Part shown: positions 55,963-64,000 of the stretch, in pieces
How the letters are laid out: each line of letters starts with the position of its first letter
How positions within the stretch are numbered: the first letter of the stretch is position 1
Translations under genes and position numbers: made by a program
Notes under the pieces: generated by a model
The model's database searches: none
The model's input: the letters and a program-made list of their open reading frames with translations, nothing else
Told to the model about the DNA's origin: nothing
DNA from: Pararhizobium sp. IMCC21322
GTDB taxonomy: Bacteria > Pseudomonadota > Alphaproteobacteria > Rhizobiales > GCA-2746425
Direction: 5' to 3'
DNA length: 64,000 bases
NCBI RefSeq assembly: GCF_030758295.1
Contig: NZ_CP132335.1
Coordinates: forward strand, 434,001-498,000

Positions 55963-56994
55963 TCAGAAGTATTTTTGCCCCAACACGGTCAGCAGCGCAT
56001 CCCTGTCAACATTTGATGCCGGATCCAGAACCGAGTTTGTGGCGCTGGCAATGGCACCGGCTGTCACAAAATTGATGGCGCGGCCGCGTTCGGCTGCTGA
56101 CTTGATGAAATCCGGATCAGTGAGAATGCGTTGCAAAGCCTGGCGCAGAAAATCCACATTTGCTTGCGGAGTACCGGGCGCAATTATCAAAGCTCGGCCC
56201 AGCGTGGACAGATTGACCTGGTAGTCGATCCATTCGCGGCTCGCTGGATGCATATCCATTTCATACAGCGTTGGCAGATCAGGTGCCAGTTTCGACCTTT
56301 TGTCCGACAGCACTGCAGCAATGGTAAGGTCGGTCTCATGCACGAAATTCATGGCGGTCTCAATGGAAACCACAGTTCCGTCTGCTTCGCCGCGCAACAA
56401 GGCCGCAATGGCTTCGTTGCTGCCCTTGTAACCTGTAATGATTTTGGAATTGAAGCCAAAAGCCTCTGAAAGCAGCGCAGCAGACAGCGCCAGATTGTCT
56501 GTCTTGCCGCCAGCGGCCCAGCGGATCAGCGCCGGGCTTTGCGGTGTGGATCGCCAATCGGCAAGGCTGGTTCCCGCTGCCATCAGCAAAACGCGTTTGT
56601 CGGATGAAATACCGCCCAGCCAGACAAAATCAGTCACACTAAACCGGGCCGCTTCAGAACCGATCAATTTCGCATTAACCGCTGCCGAAACATTGGCAAT
56701 GGTCAGTGTCGCAATATCAGAATCTGTGCGCGCTACATCATTCAGCACCGCCAGCCCACCCGCGCCGGACTTGTTCTGAACCACCACATTGGCCCCTGTT
56801 TCCCGCTCCAGCTCTGGCGCAATCAACCGGGCAAACGCATCATATCCGCCGCCTGCGCCATAGCCGACAATCAGTCTGATTGTCCTGTCAACATAGGCTG
56901 CCTTCACATCATCGGTTGCAAACGACTTTGATCCGGTTGTGAAAAGAGCCAGCAATACGGCAAAAAGCAGTGTAAATCCTGTACTTATCTTCAT
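55963..56994 (-). CDS. Orphan Bug/TctC-type substrate-binding protein
   Basis: The 343-residue periplasmic protein has a signal peptide (residues 1-26) and the family patterns IRLIVGYGAGGGYDAFARLIAPELERETGANVVVQNKSGAGGLAVLND, here with Tyr-Gly-Ala at the ligand loop in place of the usual Pro. No tctA or tctB lies near it, so it must use a transporter elsewhere or act as a sensor. The ATG at 56994 is the family start. It is divergent from a small ORF and the DUF1801 gene. Confidence 0.87.
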   Translation of the reverse strand: MKISTGFTLLFAVLLALFTTGSKSFATDDVKAAYVDRTIRLIVGYGAGGGYDAFARLIAPELERETGANVVVQNKSGAGGLAVLNDVARTDSDIATLTIANVSAAVNAKLIGSEAARFSVTDFVWLGGISSDKRVLLMAAGTSLADWRSTPQSPALIRWAAGGKTDNLALSAALLSEAFGFNSKIITGYKGSNEAIAALLRGEADGTVVSIETAMNFVHETDLTIAAVLSDKRSKLAPDLPTLYEMDMHPASREWIDYQVNLSTLGRALIIAPGTPQANVDFLRQALQRILTDPDFIKSAAERGRAINFVTAGAIASATNSVLDPASNVDRDALLTVLGQKYF

Positions 56995-57196
56995 AGGCGC
57001 TCCGGTCTTTGGGGCTGTTGTGATCCATGACGCAGGCTTTAGCCTATTGATGGATGTATGCAAATACCAGTTGCATTTTCCTTGCGGCATTGCCGCGCTT
57101 GCGAAGCGGTTCGACGCTTATCACAAGCATTTTGCAACTGATACTCCGATGCTTGAAGTCCGTTATCAGCACATTGGGCGATCTTGGTGAGAGCAA

Positions 57197-57313
57197 ATGA
57201 CAATACTCCACTTCAGTTTGCAGCTGGTCTTCACGATGGCCGTTCTAATGTTTTTCAACTCGGCAGCTCCGGTACCCCCGCCTCCAAACTATTTGCCATT
57301 GCAGGGGCGGTAG
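57197..57313 (+). CDS. Possible 38-residue membrane peptide
   Basis: A short frame from an ATG behind GGTGAGAGC encodes a hydrophobic helix (LHFSLQLVFTMAVLMFFN) followed by a Pro-rich tail (APVPPPPNYLPLQGR). The layout suits a small membrane or exported peptide. There is no family evidence, so it may be chance. Confidence 0.25.
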   Translation: MTILHFSLQLVFTMAVLMFFNSAAPVPPPPNYLPLQGR

Positions 57314-57352
57314 CGGATTATGCTCCATACGAATGAATGGAAATGGGACGCA

Positions 57353-57760
57353 ATGGCCAAAATACAGCATCCGTTTGAAGACCCTGCCGTCAAAGCAGTA
57401 TTTGCCAGCTACCCGGAGCCGGAGCAATCCAGCCTGCTTGTGATACGCGACCGGATATTCAGAACAGCCGGGCAGACGGCAGGTGTTGGAAACCTGCTGG
57501 AGACGTTGAAATGGGGTCAGCCTGCCTATCTGACACCGGATACCAAATCGGGGTCAACACTTCGGCTGGGACTGCCCAAAACCGGCGGTTACGCCATTTA
57601 TGTGCATTGCCAGACAACAATCATGTCCGATTTCCAGCAGGTATTTCCCTCTGACTTTACCTATGAAGGCAATCGCGCAATTCATTTCAGTACTGACAAC
57701 CCGCCAGAGCTGTCAAAACTGGAATTGCTGATCAGCCGGGTATTGACCTATCATCTGTGA
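57353..57760 (+). CDS. DUF1801-domain protein
   Basis: The product of about 135 residues has the YdhG/DUF1801 fold pattern: FASYPEPEQSSLLVIRDRIFRTA, LKWGQPAYL, LRLGLPKTGGYAIYVHCQ and FEGNRAIHF-like FTYEGNRAIHFS. Members are small cytosolic proteins of unknown biochemical role. The start may be 57353 or an upstream ATG at 57320. It is the last gene before the 117-bp repeat block. Confidence 0.8.
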   Translation: MAKIQHPFEDPAVKAVFASYPEPEQSSLLVIRDRIFRTAGQTAGVGNLLETLKWGQPAYLTPDTKSGSTLRLGLPKTGGYAIYVHCQTTIMSDFQQVFPSDFTYEGNRAIHFSTDNPPELSKLELLISRVLTYHL

Positions 57761-57837
57761 CCTGCCGGACTTGAGAATGATGGAAGACCGATAGAATGGA
57801 ATGGCGATGCTGCACACGAGACAACAGAATACACGAA

Positions 57838-58276
57838 ACCGGCACCAAGACGCTCAACCGAGCGTCCGGCGCGTGTGCGCCGCCCCATCGGAGGCGTTTG
57901 CGTCGCACACTGCCGTGAGATCGATAATGGTGCGGGTGAGGGGAACAACCTCAAACCGGACCCAAGGCGCTCAACCGAGCGTCCGTCGCATATGCGCCGC
58001 CCCATCGGAGGCGTTTGCGTAGCAAACTGTCGTGAGATAAATGATGGTGCGGGTAAGAGGAACAACCTCGACCCAGCACCAAGACGCCTGACCGGGCGTC
58101 CGGCGCTTTTGCGCCGCCCCATCGGAGGCGTTTGCGTAGCAAACTGTCGTGAGATAAATAATGGTGCGGGTGGGGAACAATCTCAAACCTGAACCAAGAC
58201 GCCTGACCGGGCGTCCGGCGCATATGCGCCGCCCCATCGGAGGCGTTTGCGTAGCAAACTGTCGTGAGATAAATGA
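57838..58276. repeat. Four tandem 117-bp structured repeats next to tRNA-Leu
   Basis: The marker CCCCATCGG recurs at 57883, 58000, 58117 and 58232, giving periods of 117, 117 and 115 bp. Each unit holds three hairpins: GACGCTC-AACC-GAGCGTC or its variant GACGCCT-GACC-GGGCGTC; GGCGC-NNNN-GCGCC with loops GTGT, ATAT, TTTT, ATAT; and GTTTGC-GTA-GCAAAC. Arm changes between units are partly compensatory. Each unit boundary carries GCACCAT on the minus strand, the same as the 3' end of the adjacent tRNA and the base after it. Short open frames inside are a by-product of the repetition. Confidence 0.9.
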
Positions 58277-58363
58277 TGGTGCCCAGAAGAGGACTCGAAC
58301 CTCCACACCCTTGCGAGTACCAGCACCTGAAGCTGGCGCGTCTACCAATTCCGCCATCTGGGC
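58277..58363 (-). tRNA. tRNA-Leu (anticodon CAG)
   Basis: On the minus strand the sequence starts GCCCAGATGGCGGAATTGG and ends TTCTGGGCACCA. The acceptor stem GCCCAGA/TCTGGGC, the D loop with AATTGGTAGAC, the anticodon stem-loop CCAGC-TTCAGGT-GCTGG, a long class II variable arm (TACTCGCAAGGGTG) and the T arm GAGGTTCGAGTCCTC are all present. The long variable arm and CAG anticodon identify tRNA-Leu. CCA is encoded. Four structured repeats begin right at its 3' end. Confidence 0.95.
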
Positions 58364-58510
58364 ATTGGCGATGGAATAAGGTTCACATGGGTCTGTGTCA
58401 ATGGTCTTTTGGGCGATGATACAGAATCCTTGAAATTTCCACATCCGCACCCTTGGACGGCGCCACACTTCTGCTATAGATCATGCAACAAGCAAGACTA
58501 AGGTGTCAGC

Positions 58511-59485
58511 ATGCAGCAGTTCAGCGGTTCAGAAAAACGGGTTACGGTTTTTGGTGGCTCCGGCTTTGTCGGTCGCCATGTGGTGCGCGCGTTGGCCAAG
58601 CGCGGCTACCGTGTGCGGGTGGCCGTCAGGCGGCCCGATCTGGCCGGACATTTGCGTCCATTGGGCGCGGTGGGGCAGATCCAGCCGGTTCAGGCCAATC
58701 TGCGCTATCCGGACTCCGTGATTGCCGCCGTGGCTGATGCGGATTTTGTGGTCAATCTGGTTGGCATCCTGCATGAAAGCGGTGCCCAGAAGTTTGACGC
58801 GGTTCAGGCCGGTGGTGCTGCCATTGTCGCACGTGCTGCCAAACAGGCCGGTGTTGAACGTCTGGTTCATATGTCGGCGATTGGCGCTAATGCCGATTCA
58901 GAAGCCGCTTACGCCCGCTCCAAGGCGGAAGGCGAAGCAGCCGTTTTACGTGAATTTCCCGAAGCGATGATTGTGCGCCCGTCCATTGTCTTTGGCCAGG
59001 AGGATGCTTTCTTCAACCGCTTTGCAGCCATGACACGTATTTCGCCGTTCCTGCCGTTGATTGGTGGCGGTAAAACAAAGTTTCAGCCGGTTTTTGTGGG
59101 TGATGTGGCCGAGGCCATCGCCATGGGTATTGATGGCAAGATGCAACCCGGCAAAGTGTATGAGCTGGGTGGACCGGATGTTGCCAGCTTCAAGGAATGC
59201 CTGGAGTTGATGCTGAAAATCACTTTGCGCAAACGGCTTTTGCTTTCCATTCCCTGGGGCCTTGCAGAGTTTCAAGGCAAAGTGCTTGGCCTGTTGCCAA
59301 ATGCGCCTTTGACCCATGATCAGGTGCTGATGCTGAAAAGCGATAATGTCGTCGGCACGGCTGCGAAAGCGGACAAGCGCACATTGACCGGCCTCGGCAT
59401 CAGCCCCCATTCAATGGAAGCCATCCTGCCAACCTATCTGATCCAGTATCGCGAACGGGGTCAGTTTGAGCCGGAAATCAGTTAA
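58511..59485 (+). CDS. NDUFA9-like NAD(P)-binding protein (atypical SDR)
   Basis: The 324-residue protein has a Rossmann motif VTVFGGSGFVGRHVVRALAKRGYRVRVAVRRP, VNLVGILHESG, the segment VERLVHMSAIGANADSEAAYARSKAEGE with a YxRSK catalytic-type pair, and IVRPSIVFGQEDAFFNRFA. This is the complex I accessory-subunit NDUFA9-like group found in alphaproteobacteria. It may act as a complex I assembly or quinone-related factor. It begins behind AAGGTG and is the first of a plus-strand series that includes GST and queG. Confidence 0.9.
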   Translation: MQQFSGSEKRVTVFGGSGFVGRHVVRALAKRGYRVRVAVRRPDLAGHLRPLGAVGQIQPVQANLRYPDSVIAAVADADFVVNLVGILHESGAQKFDAVQAGGAAIVARAAKQAGVERLVHMSAIGANADSEAAYARSKAEGEAAVLREFPEAMIVRPSIVFGQEDAFFNRFAAMTRISPFLPLIGGGKTKFQPVFVGDVAEAIAMGIDGKMQPGKVYELGGPDVASFKECLELMLKITLRKRLLLSIPWGLAEFQGKVLGLLPNAPLTHDQVLMLKSDNVVGTAAKADKRTLTGLGISPHSMEAILPTYLIQYRERGQFEPEIS

Positions 59486-59563
59486 ACGAGCTTCCGAATT
59501 CTTTTTCTTCGCCGGTTAAACAGGACGCGGTGCGGTGTCGCCCGACGCCCGACGCCATGACGC

Positions 59564-60367
59564 CTAGAGCAGATAAAGCCCGATCAAACCCAACGTTCCA
59601 ACCGCAATGCGCCAATAGGCGAAGGGTGCAAATCCGTGTTTTGTCACGAAAGCCAACAGGCTGCGCACCACCACTATGGCGGCAAAAAACGCCACAATGA
59701 ACCCCACGGCGATGATCGTGATATCATCACTGTTAAGAGCGTTGCGGTTTAGCCAAAGATCATAGGCAAAAGCACCGCCCATTGTGGGCATCGCCAGAAA
59801 AAATGAAAACTCTGCAGCGGAGCGTTTGTCTGTGCCCATCAACAGGGAGCAGGCAATGGTTGCGCCCGAGCGCGACACGCCGGGAATGAAGGCAATACAC
59901 TGGAAAAGTCCGATTTTGAACGCCAGTGAGGGCGGGTATTCGCGCACATCGGTATAGCGCACCGTGGTTTCCCGGCGGTCCACCCACAGCAACACGAAAC
60001 CACCCAGCACCAGCATGACGCAAATCAGGGTGGGGGCTTCAAACAACACGGTCTTGATGATGTTATGGGCAAAAATGCCAACCAGGGCAGCTGGCAGAAA
60101 CGCCAACAGGATAGCAAGGACAAAGCGGCGGCTGGTAGCCGATGTCGGCAAGGTAACCGCAATATCCCAAAGCCGCCTGAAATAAACCAGCAGAATCGCA
60201 AGAATGGCTCCGAATTGAATCAGAACCTCAAACACCTTGCCTTCGCTCTCAAAGCCAAGGAAATGACCTGCCAGCAGAATATGCCCGGTTGAGGAGACCG
60301 GCAGAAACTCGGTTACCCCTTCCAGCAAACCCAGAATGGCGGCTTCGAAGAGTGTCTGTTGATCCAT
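59564..60367 (-). CDS. uppP: Undecaprenyl-diphosphatase
   Basis: The 267-residue inner-membrane enzyme has the family motifs [17 protein letters not shown] near the N-terminus (E-x-x-x-E-F-x-P-V-S-S-T-G-H) and [17 protein letters not shown] in the middle, with about eight helices. It removes the terminal phosphate from undecaprenyl diphosphate to recycle the cell-wall carrier and gives bacitracin resistance. The ATG at 60367 is preferred over a TTG at 60376. Confidence 0.95.
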   Translation of the reverse strand: MDQQTLFEAAILGLLEGVTEFLPVSSTGHILLAGHFLGFESEGKVFEVLIQFGAILAILLVYFRRLWDIAVTLPTSATSRRFVLAILLAFLPAALVGIFAHNIIKTVLFEAPTLICVMLVLGGFVLLWVDRRETTVRYTDVREYPPSLAFKIGLFQCIAFIPGVSRSGATIACSLLMGTDKRSAAEFSFFLAMPTMGGAFAYDLWLNRNALNSDDITIIAVGFIVAFFAAIVVVRSLLAFVTKHGFAPFAYWRIAVGTLGLIGLYLL

Positions 60368-60431
60368 ATCGGGCAATTCATGAATTGAGATGGCGGGGCA
60401 AAAAGGATTTCTTCCCGGCGTTTAATCATTT

Positions 60432-60486
60432 CTATGTGACAGAAACATAGCGAAAAAAGTGTAAAGTTTTACATACCGGAGGCAGA
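60432..60486 (+). promoter_or_regulatory. Regulatory region with two dyads and a strong orphan RBS
   Basis: CTATGT-GACAGAA-ACATAG (60432-60450) and TGTAAA-GT-TTTACA (60460-60473) lie side by side, followed by CCGGAGGCAGAAA and an ATG at 60489. That ATG opens a 75-residue frame with no recognisable family that runs into the GST gene. It looks like the retained control region of a lost gene, or a leader ORF. Confidence 0.4.
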
Positions 60487-60654
60487 AAATGCCTGTTTCG
60501 ACACAACGTCTCGCGATCTGCCCAATTTTGCCCGCATTGGCGCGGCACGAAACCCAAGTCTGCGATCGTGCAGCGCGCGTCTCAATGGTTTGGAAAGTTT
60601 TTCTGTTTAGAAAGTCTTCACCAAAGTTCCCTCACCTGCCAAGAAGAGCCACCC

Positions 60655-61344
60655 TTGAAGCTATATCATCATCCTATGTCTGCCGGATCGCGCTTGGTGC
60701 GCATGGCCATTGGTGAATATGGCGCGAGTGCTGAATATATTCTGGAACGCACTTGGGAACGCCGCGAAGAGTTTTTGCTGCTGAACCCGGAAGGCACCTT
60801 GCCGGTGCTCGTTGATGAGGGTGATGTGCCGATTTGTGGCGCTAGCACCGTTTGCGAATATCTTGACGAAACCCGTGGCTTTACCCTGGAAGACCGTCGG
60901 TTGATGCCAAGCCATCCGCTGGCCCGGGCTGAAGTGCGGCGTTTGTCACACTGGTTTCTGGTCAAGATGGAAACCGAAGCAACGCAGTATATCGTCAATG
61001 AAAAAGTGACGAAGCGGGAAAAACCGCGCGATGCCGGTGGCGGTGCCCCTGAGTCCAGTGTGCTGCGGGCTGCGCGCGCCAATCTGCGCAATCATCTGGG
61101 CTATCTGGAATATCTGGCCGCGGAGCGCAATTGGCTGGGTGGCGATCAATTATCCTATGCCGACTTTGCCGCAGCGGCTGCAATTTCCGTCATTGATTAC
61201 CTCAATGAAATGCCCTGGGGCGACCATGAAGCCGCTAAAACCTGGTATGCGCGCATCAAATGCCGTCCAGCCTTCCGGGAAATTCTGGCGGATAAAATGC
61301 GCGGCATTCCTCCCCCCGCCCACTACACCGATCTGGATTTTTGA
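60655..61344 (+). CDS. Glutathione S-transferase family protein
   Basis: The product of about 229 residues has a thioredoxin-like N-terminal domain (KLYHHPMSAGSRLVRMAIGEYG, NPEGTLPVLVDEGDVPICGASTVCEYLDE) and an alpha-helical C-terminal domain (SYADFAAAAAISVIDYL). The PVL-x-D and CGAS segments form the glutathione site; a catalytic Ser, Tyr or Cys is not clear at the N-terminus. The TTG at 60655 follows AAGAAGAG and gives the standard family start (KLYHHP). It is 55 bp upstream of queG. Confidence 0.87.
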   Translation: MKLYHHPMSAGSRLVRMAIGEYGASAEYILERTWERREEFLLLNPEGTLPVLVDEGDVPICGASTVCEYLDETRGFTLEDRRLMPSHPLARAEVRRLSHWFLVKMETEATQYIVNEKVTKREKPRDAGGGAPESSVLRAARANLRNHLGYLEYLAAERNWLGGDQLSYADFAAAAAISVIDYLNEMPWGDHEAAKTWYARIKCRPAFREILADKMRGIPPPAHYTDLDF

Positions 61345-61399
61345 CGCTCGGGACTCTAGGCTTGCGCATTGTCATTCGTAACCGCCTTGGCCCTGTCTG

Positions 61400-62431
61400 A
61401 TGTCCATGGAAAAAATCCTGTCTGACCTGCGAAAAGACGTACAGGAATACGGCTTTGACGCCATGGCAATTTGCCCGGCGCATCTGCCCGATCATATTGC
61501 CGAAAATCTTGCGACTTTTCTGGGCGACAAGCGGCATGGCTCCATGGCGTGGATGGAAGAGACAGCGGCACGGCGCGCAGACCCCCGGACCCTTTGGCCG
61601 GAAGCAAAGAGCGTTATCATGCTGGCCATGAATTACGGCCCGGACGATAATCCGCTGCCGCAATTGCAGCGCAAATCCGAAGGCACGATTTCCGTCTACG
61701 CTCAAAACCGCGATTATCACGACATCATCAAGGGCAAGCTGAAAACTGTCGCTGGTCGCTTTGCCAGCCGCAACAAGGCGGATGTCAAAGTGTTTGTCGA
61801 CACCGCTCCCGTCATGGAAAAACCGCTGGCCGCTCAGGCCGGGTTGGGCTGGCAAGGCAAGCACACCAATTTGGTATCCCGCGAATTTGGCTCCTGGCTG
61901 TTTCTGGGTTCTATTTTTACGGACATGGATTTGCCGTCGGATACGCCCGAAATCGATCATTGTGGTTCATGTCGTGCCTGTCTGGATATCTGTCCGACAA
62001 ACGCCTTTCCCGCGCCCTATCAGCTGGATGCAAGACGCTGCATTTCCTACCTGACCATCGAGCATAAGGGGCCGATCCCGCAAGAATTTCGCACCGCCAT
62101 GGGCAATCGTATTTATGGCTGTGATGATTGCCTGGCGGTTTGCCCCTGGAACAAATTTGCCGCCGAGGCGAGGGAAGCAAAACTGCAGGCACGCGCTGAT
62201 CTGAAACATCCGGATCTGGCTTTTCTCGCAGGGCTGGATGACGCCGCTTTTCGCAAGCACTTTTCTGGCTCCCCGATCAAACGCATCGGCCGGGATCGGT
62301 TTTTGAGAAATGTGCTGATTGCCATTGGCAATTCTGGCGATCCGGATTTGGCAGAGACCGCCCGAACCCACCTAACCGATCCGGACCCGGTGGTGCGCGA
62401 TGCTGCGGAATGGGCTCTGGATCAATTCTGA
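61400..62431 (+). CDS. queG: Epoxyqueuosine reductase QueG
   Basis: The 343-residue protein has the cobalamin-binding N-terminal part ([30 protein letters not shown], Asp134 the likely catalytic acid) and two 4Fe-4S clusters: C188-GSC191-RAC194-LDIC198 and C241-DDC244-LAVC248. A HEAT-like C-terminal segment follows. It catalyses the last step of queuosine synthesis, reducing epoxyqueuosine in tRNA. GST and NDUFA9-like genes nearby are its usual alphaproteobacterial neighbours. Confidence 0.95.
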   Translation: MSMEKILSDLRKDVQEYGFDAMAICPAHLPDHIAENLATFLGDKRHGSMAWMEETAARRADPRTLWPEAKSVIMLAMNYGPDDNPLPQLQRKSEGTISVYAQNRDYHDIIKGKLKTVAGRFASRNKADVKVFVDTAPVMEKPLAAQAGLGWQGKHTNLVSREFGSWLFLGSIFTDMDLPSDTPEIDHCGSCRACLDICPTNAFPAPYQLDARRCISYLTIEHKGPIPQEFRTAMGNRIYGCDDCLAVCPWNKFAAEAREAKLQARADLKHPDLAFLAGLDDAAFRKHFSGSPIKRIGRDRFLRNVLIAIGNSGDPDLAETARTHLTDPDPVVRDAAEWALDQF

Positions 62432-62481
62432 GAATAAAGCGCTTTTCAGGTCAAAACTGGAAAGGCGGTATCCTTAGATTG

Positions 62482-62592
62482 TGGATTCTCGGAACAAGTC
62501 CGAGAACGACGGCAGAGGGCTGTCATCCGTTGGAGAACTGTCCGCTCACCACCCCCAAACCCCGTCATTCTTGGACTTGTTCCGAGAATCCA
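62482..62592. repeat. 31-bp inverted repeat element (MITE/REP-like)
   Basis: The left arm 62482-62512 begins TGGATTCTCGGAACAAGTCC and the right arm 62562-62592 is its reverse complement with two mismatches; 49 bp lie between. Intergenic GATTCTCGG...CCGAGAATC elements of this kind are widespread in alphaproteobacterial genomes. It lies between convergent queG and the aldo/keto reductase gene and could form a strong hairpin. Confidence 0.85.
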
Positions 62593-62638
62593 TGATCAAG
62601 GTTTGTAGCCATCTTCAAATCCAGCGCTGTCAAACCGC

Positions 62639-63631
62639 CTAACAGAAATTTTCCACGCCGAGCCATTGGGTGCGGGTGTAGCGGTCGCCATGGGCCCAGC
62701 CGACGGGCAGAATTTTCTCAATCTCGGCCATGATGTCAGCTGTCATCTGAAAATCACTCGCGGCGGCGCATTCTGCAAGATGGTCTGCGCTGCGTGTGCC
62801 GGGAATGGGAATAAGATGGTTGCCTCGTGCCAGACACCAAGCCAGCGACAGGGTGATTGGTTTGGTGCCCAGATCCGCCGCATAATTCTTGAAGCCTTCG
62901 ACCTTTTCGGCATTATAACTGAAATTCGGCTCTACAAATCGCGGATTGGCTTTCCGGAAATCCGTGTCCTCAAATTGGTTGGGATCAGGTGTTTTCGTTC
63001 CGAACATACCGCGCCCGACAGGCGAGAATGGCACAAAGGCAATTTCCAGCTCTGCGCAGGTCTGAACCATCCCCAGATCAGCCGTTCGGGTCCACAGGGA
63101 ATATTCGCTTTGTACGGCGTCAACGGGTCCGACGGCTGTGGCGCGTCGCAGGGATGCGGGGGAAATTTCTGAAAACCCGATGCCGCCAATTTTGCCTTCA
63201 GCCTTGAAAGCCAGAAGCGTTTCCATCACCTCCTCGATCTCCAGATCCGGATCACGGCGATGGATGTAATAAAGCGAGACGTGATCAACCCCGAGACGTT
63301 TGAGAGATTTTTCCAGCTCGGATCGCAGATAATCCGGCTTGTTGTTGAACCCACGCACGCCGGTGTCCGGATCGCGTCCGATACCTGCTTTTGTGGCAAT
63401 GGTAAATTTGTCTGCATTGCCCTTCAGGAAAGAACCAATCGTCGCCTCTGATTTGCCCATACCATAGACATTGGCCGTGTCGAGAAAGTCGATGCCAAGG
63501 TCCAGAGCTGCGCTCAGCGTGGCATGGGAGGTGGTCTCACTGGTTGGACCGTAAAATCCTGCAAAACTCAGGCAACCCAAGCCTATCTCGGATACTTTGG
63601 TGCCGTCTTTCAAAAGTTGACGTTGTTTCAA
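62639..63631 (-). CDS. Aldo/keto reductase
   Basis: The 330-residue cytosolic NADPH enzyme has the catalytic tetrad D51-xxxx-Y56 (FLDTANVYGMGKSE), K81 (IATKAGIG) and H124 (YYIHRRDP), and the cofactor-binding C-terminal IPIPGTRSADHLAECAAA. It reduces an aldehyde or ketone; the substrate is unknown. I chose the TTG at 63631 (AAGGA eight bases upstream), because the same TTGAAACAACGTCAA start is kept in the decayed copy upstream at 63999. Confidence 0.9.
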   Translation of the reverse strand: MKQRQLLKDGTKVSEIGLGCLSFAGFYGPTSETTSHATLSAALDLGIDFLDTANVYGMGKSEATIGSFLKGNADKFTIATKAGIGRDPDTGVRGFNNKPDYLRSELEKSLKRLGVDHVSLYYIHRRDPDLEIEEVMETLLAFKAEGKIGGIGFSEISPASLRRATAVGPVDAVQSEYSLWTRTADLGMVQTCAELEIAFVPFSPVGRGMFGTKTPDPNQFEDTDFRKANPRFVEPNFSYNAEKVEGFKNYAADLGTKPITLSLAWCLARGNHLIPIPGTRSADHLAECAAASDFQMTADIMAEIEKILPVGWAHGDRYTRTQWLGVENFC

Positions 63632-63769
63632 GAGTTCAGTCCTTTTGCTGGCCAACACGGTGTTGTTAAATCATCTGGTTAAACTGCATCATCCAGGCTT
63701 CGGGCTCAACCTGGTTGCCGTTAAAATAGTTGCACCCGCGCGCCTTTTGCAGCGGTGGTGAATCAGCAA

Positions 63770-63999
63770 TGATGAATATGTCTGCGATGCCATCAGGAAG
63801 AAGCCAATCATGGTTTCCGATGTGGCGATACCGCAGGCATTTTCGGTCTCGAGAAAATCAATGCCGAAGTTCAAAGCCGGGCTCAGCGTTTCATGGAAGG
63901 TAACTGCACTGGTCGGGCCGGAATACCCGGCAAAACTCAGGCAGCCAGATCAATCTCCGCCACCAATGTGCCATCGTTCAAAAATTGACGTTGTTTCAA
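63770..63999 (-). pseudogene. Decayed N-terminal copy of the aldo/keto reductase
   Basis: On the minus strand from 63999 the sequence reads KQRQFLNDGTLVAEIDLA, then a stop and a +1 shift, then LSFAGYSGPTS, ETLSPALNFGIDFLETENACG and ATSETMIGFFL. This parallels KQRQLLKDGTKVSEIGLG, LSFAGFYGPTS, ATLSAALDLGIDFLDTANVYG and KSEATIGSFL of the intact gene just downstream. The Asp and Tyr of the tetrad are lost, and similarity fades near 63770. It is a frameshifted fragment of a tandem duplication that may extend past the window edge. Confidence 0.85.
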
Positions 64000-64000
64000 G

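Noticed and set aside
57838-58276. CRISPR array
   Set aside because: The units are contiguous 115-117-bp repeats with no spacers, and no cas gene is near.

Overview
The window is chromosomal DNA from an alphaproteobacterium, most likely a member of the Hyphomicrobiales/Rhizobiales. The evidence is the rpsT-dnaA-dnaN-recF-gyrB block, a GANTC (CcrM-site) cluster upstream of dnaA, three Bug/TctC-type binding proteins with two complete tripartite tricarboxylate transporters (TTT), and an RDD/queG/uppP/NDUFA9-like gene set. No genus is assigned.

Layout. (1) 1-7.5 kb: a copper and thiol-redox island, read left to right. It holds the CopD tail, decayed remnants, a Cys-rich secreted repeat protein, two L,D-transpeptidases, a small His/Met/Cys membrane protein, a DUF411 protein, a cytochrome c, DsbB, a DsbA-family protein, a TVP38/VTT membrane protein and a Tat-exported multicopper oxidase. 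Several neighbours overlap by 4 bp, so the core looks like one operon for handling copper in the envelope. (2) 7.7-12.9 kb: LysR regulator, PAPS sulfotransferase, PLP decarboxylase, cupin and RDD protein. (3) 13-29.1 kb: a catabolic block with two formylglycine-type sulfatases, two TTT systems, an enolase-superfamily enzyme, a TIM-barrel isomerase, a DHDPS-family aldolase/dehydratase, an NAD-dependent epimerase, and LysR and TetR regulators. It is best read as uptake, desulfation and breakdown of a sulfated sugar acid. Two near-identical inverted repeats in front of two of its operons look like the TetR operators. (4) 29.2-30.8 kb: a small islet with a dense array of unrelated stem-loops, a coiled-coil/winged-helix-like ORF and a long perfect hairpin, bracketed by a 13-bp direct repeat. 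(5) 30.8-33.1 kb: a GT2 glycosyltransferase, an Fe-type alcohol dehydrogenase and an RlpA-like protein. (6) 33.2-42.7 kb: the replication block on the minus strand (rpsT, rhodanese protein, dnaA, dnaN, recF, LysE exporter, gyrB). (7) 42.9-51.3 kb: housekeeping genes: alpha/beta hydrolase, GT4, infC with an ATT start, glpK, acyl-CoA synthetase, TusA, D,D-carboxypeptidase. (8) 51.9-57.8 kb: two tandem outer-membrane-barrel-like paralogues, a TSUP exporter, a third barrel copy without signal peptide, an orphan Bug protein and a DUF1801 protein. (9) 57.8-64 kb: four 117-bp structured repeats abutting tRNA-Leu(CAG), an NDUFA9-like protein, uppP, GST, queG, an aldo/keto reductase and a decayed N-terminal copy of that reductase.

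Across the whole window, short direct or tandem duplications with periods of about 11-32 bp (mostly 12-18) recur in intergenic DNA, and in-frame ones occur in a few coding regions. This looks like a property of the genome rather than of one locus. The most unusual objects are the stem-loop array at 29.7-30.6 kb, the tRNA-adjacent covarying repeats, the pair of L,D-transpeptidases inside a copper operon, and the decayed paralogue fragments at 13.0-13.2 and 63.8-64.0 kb.
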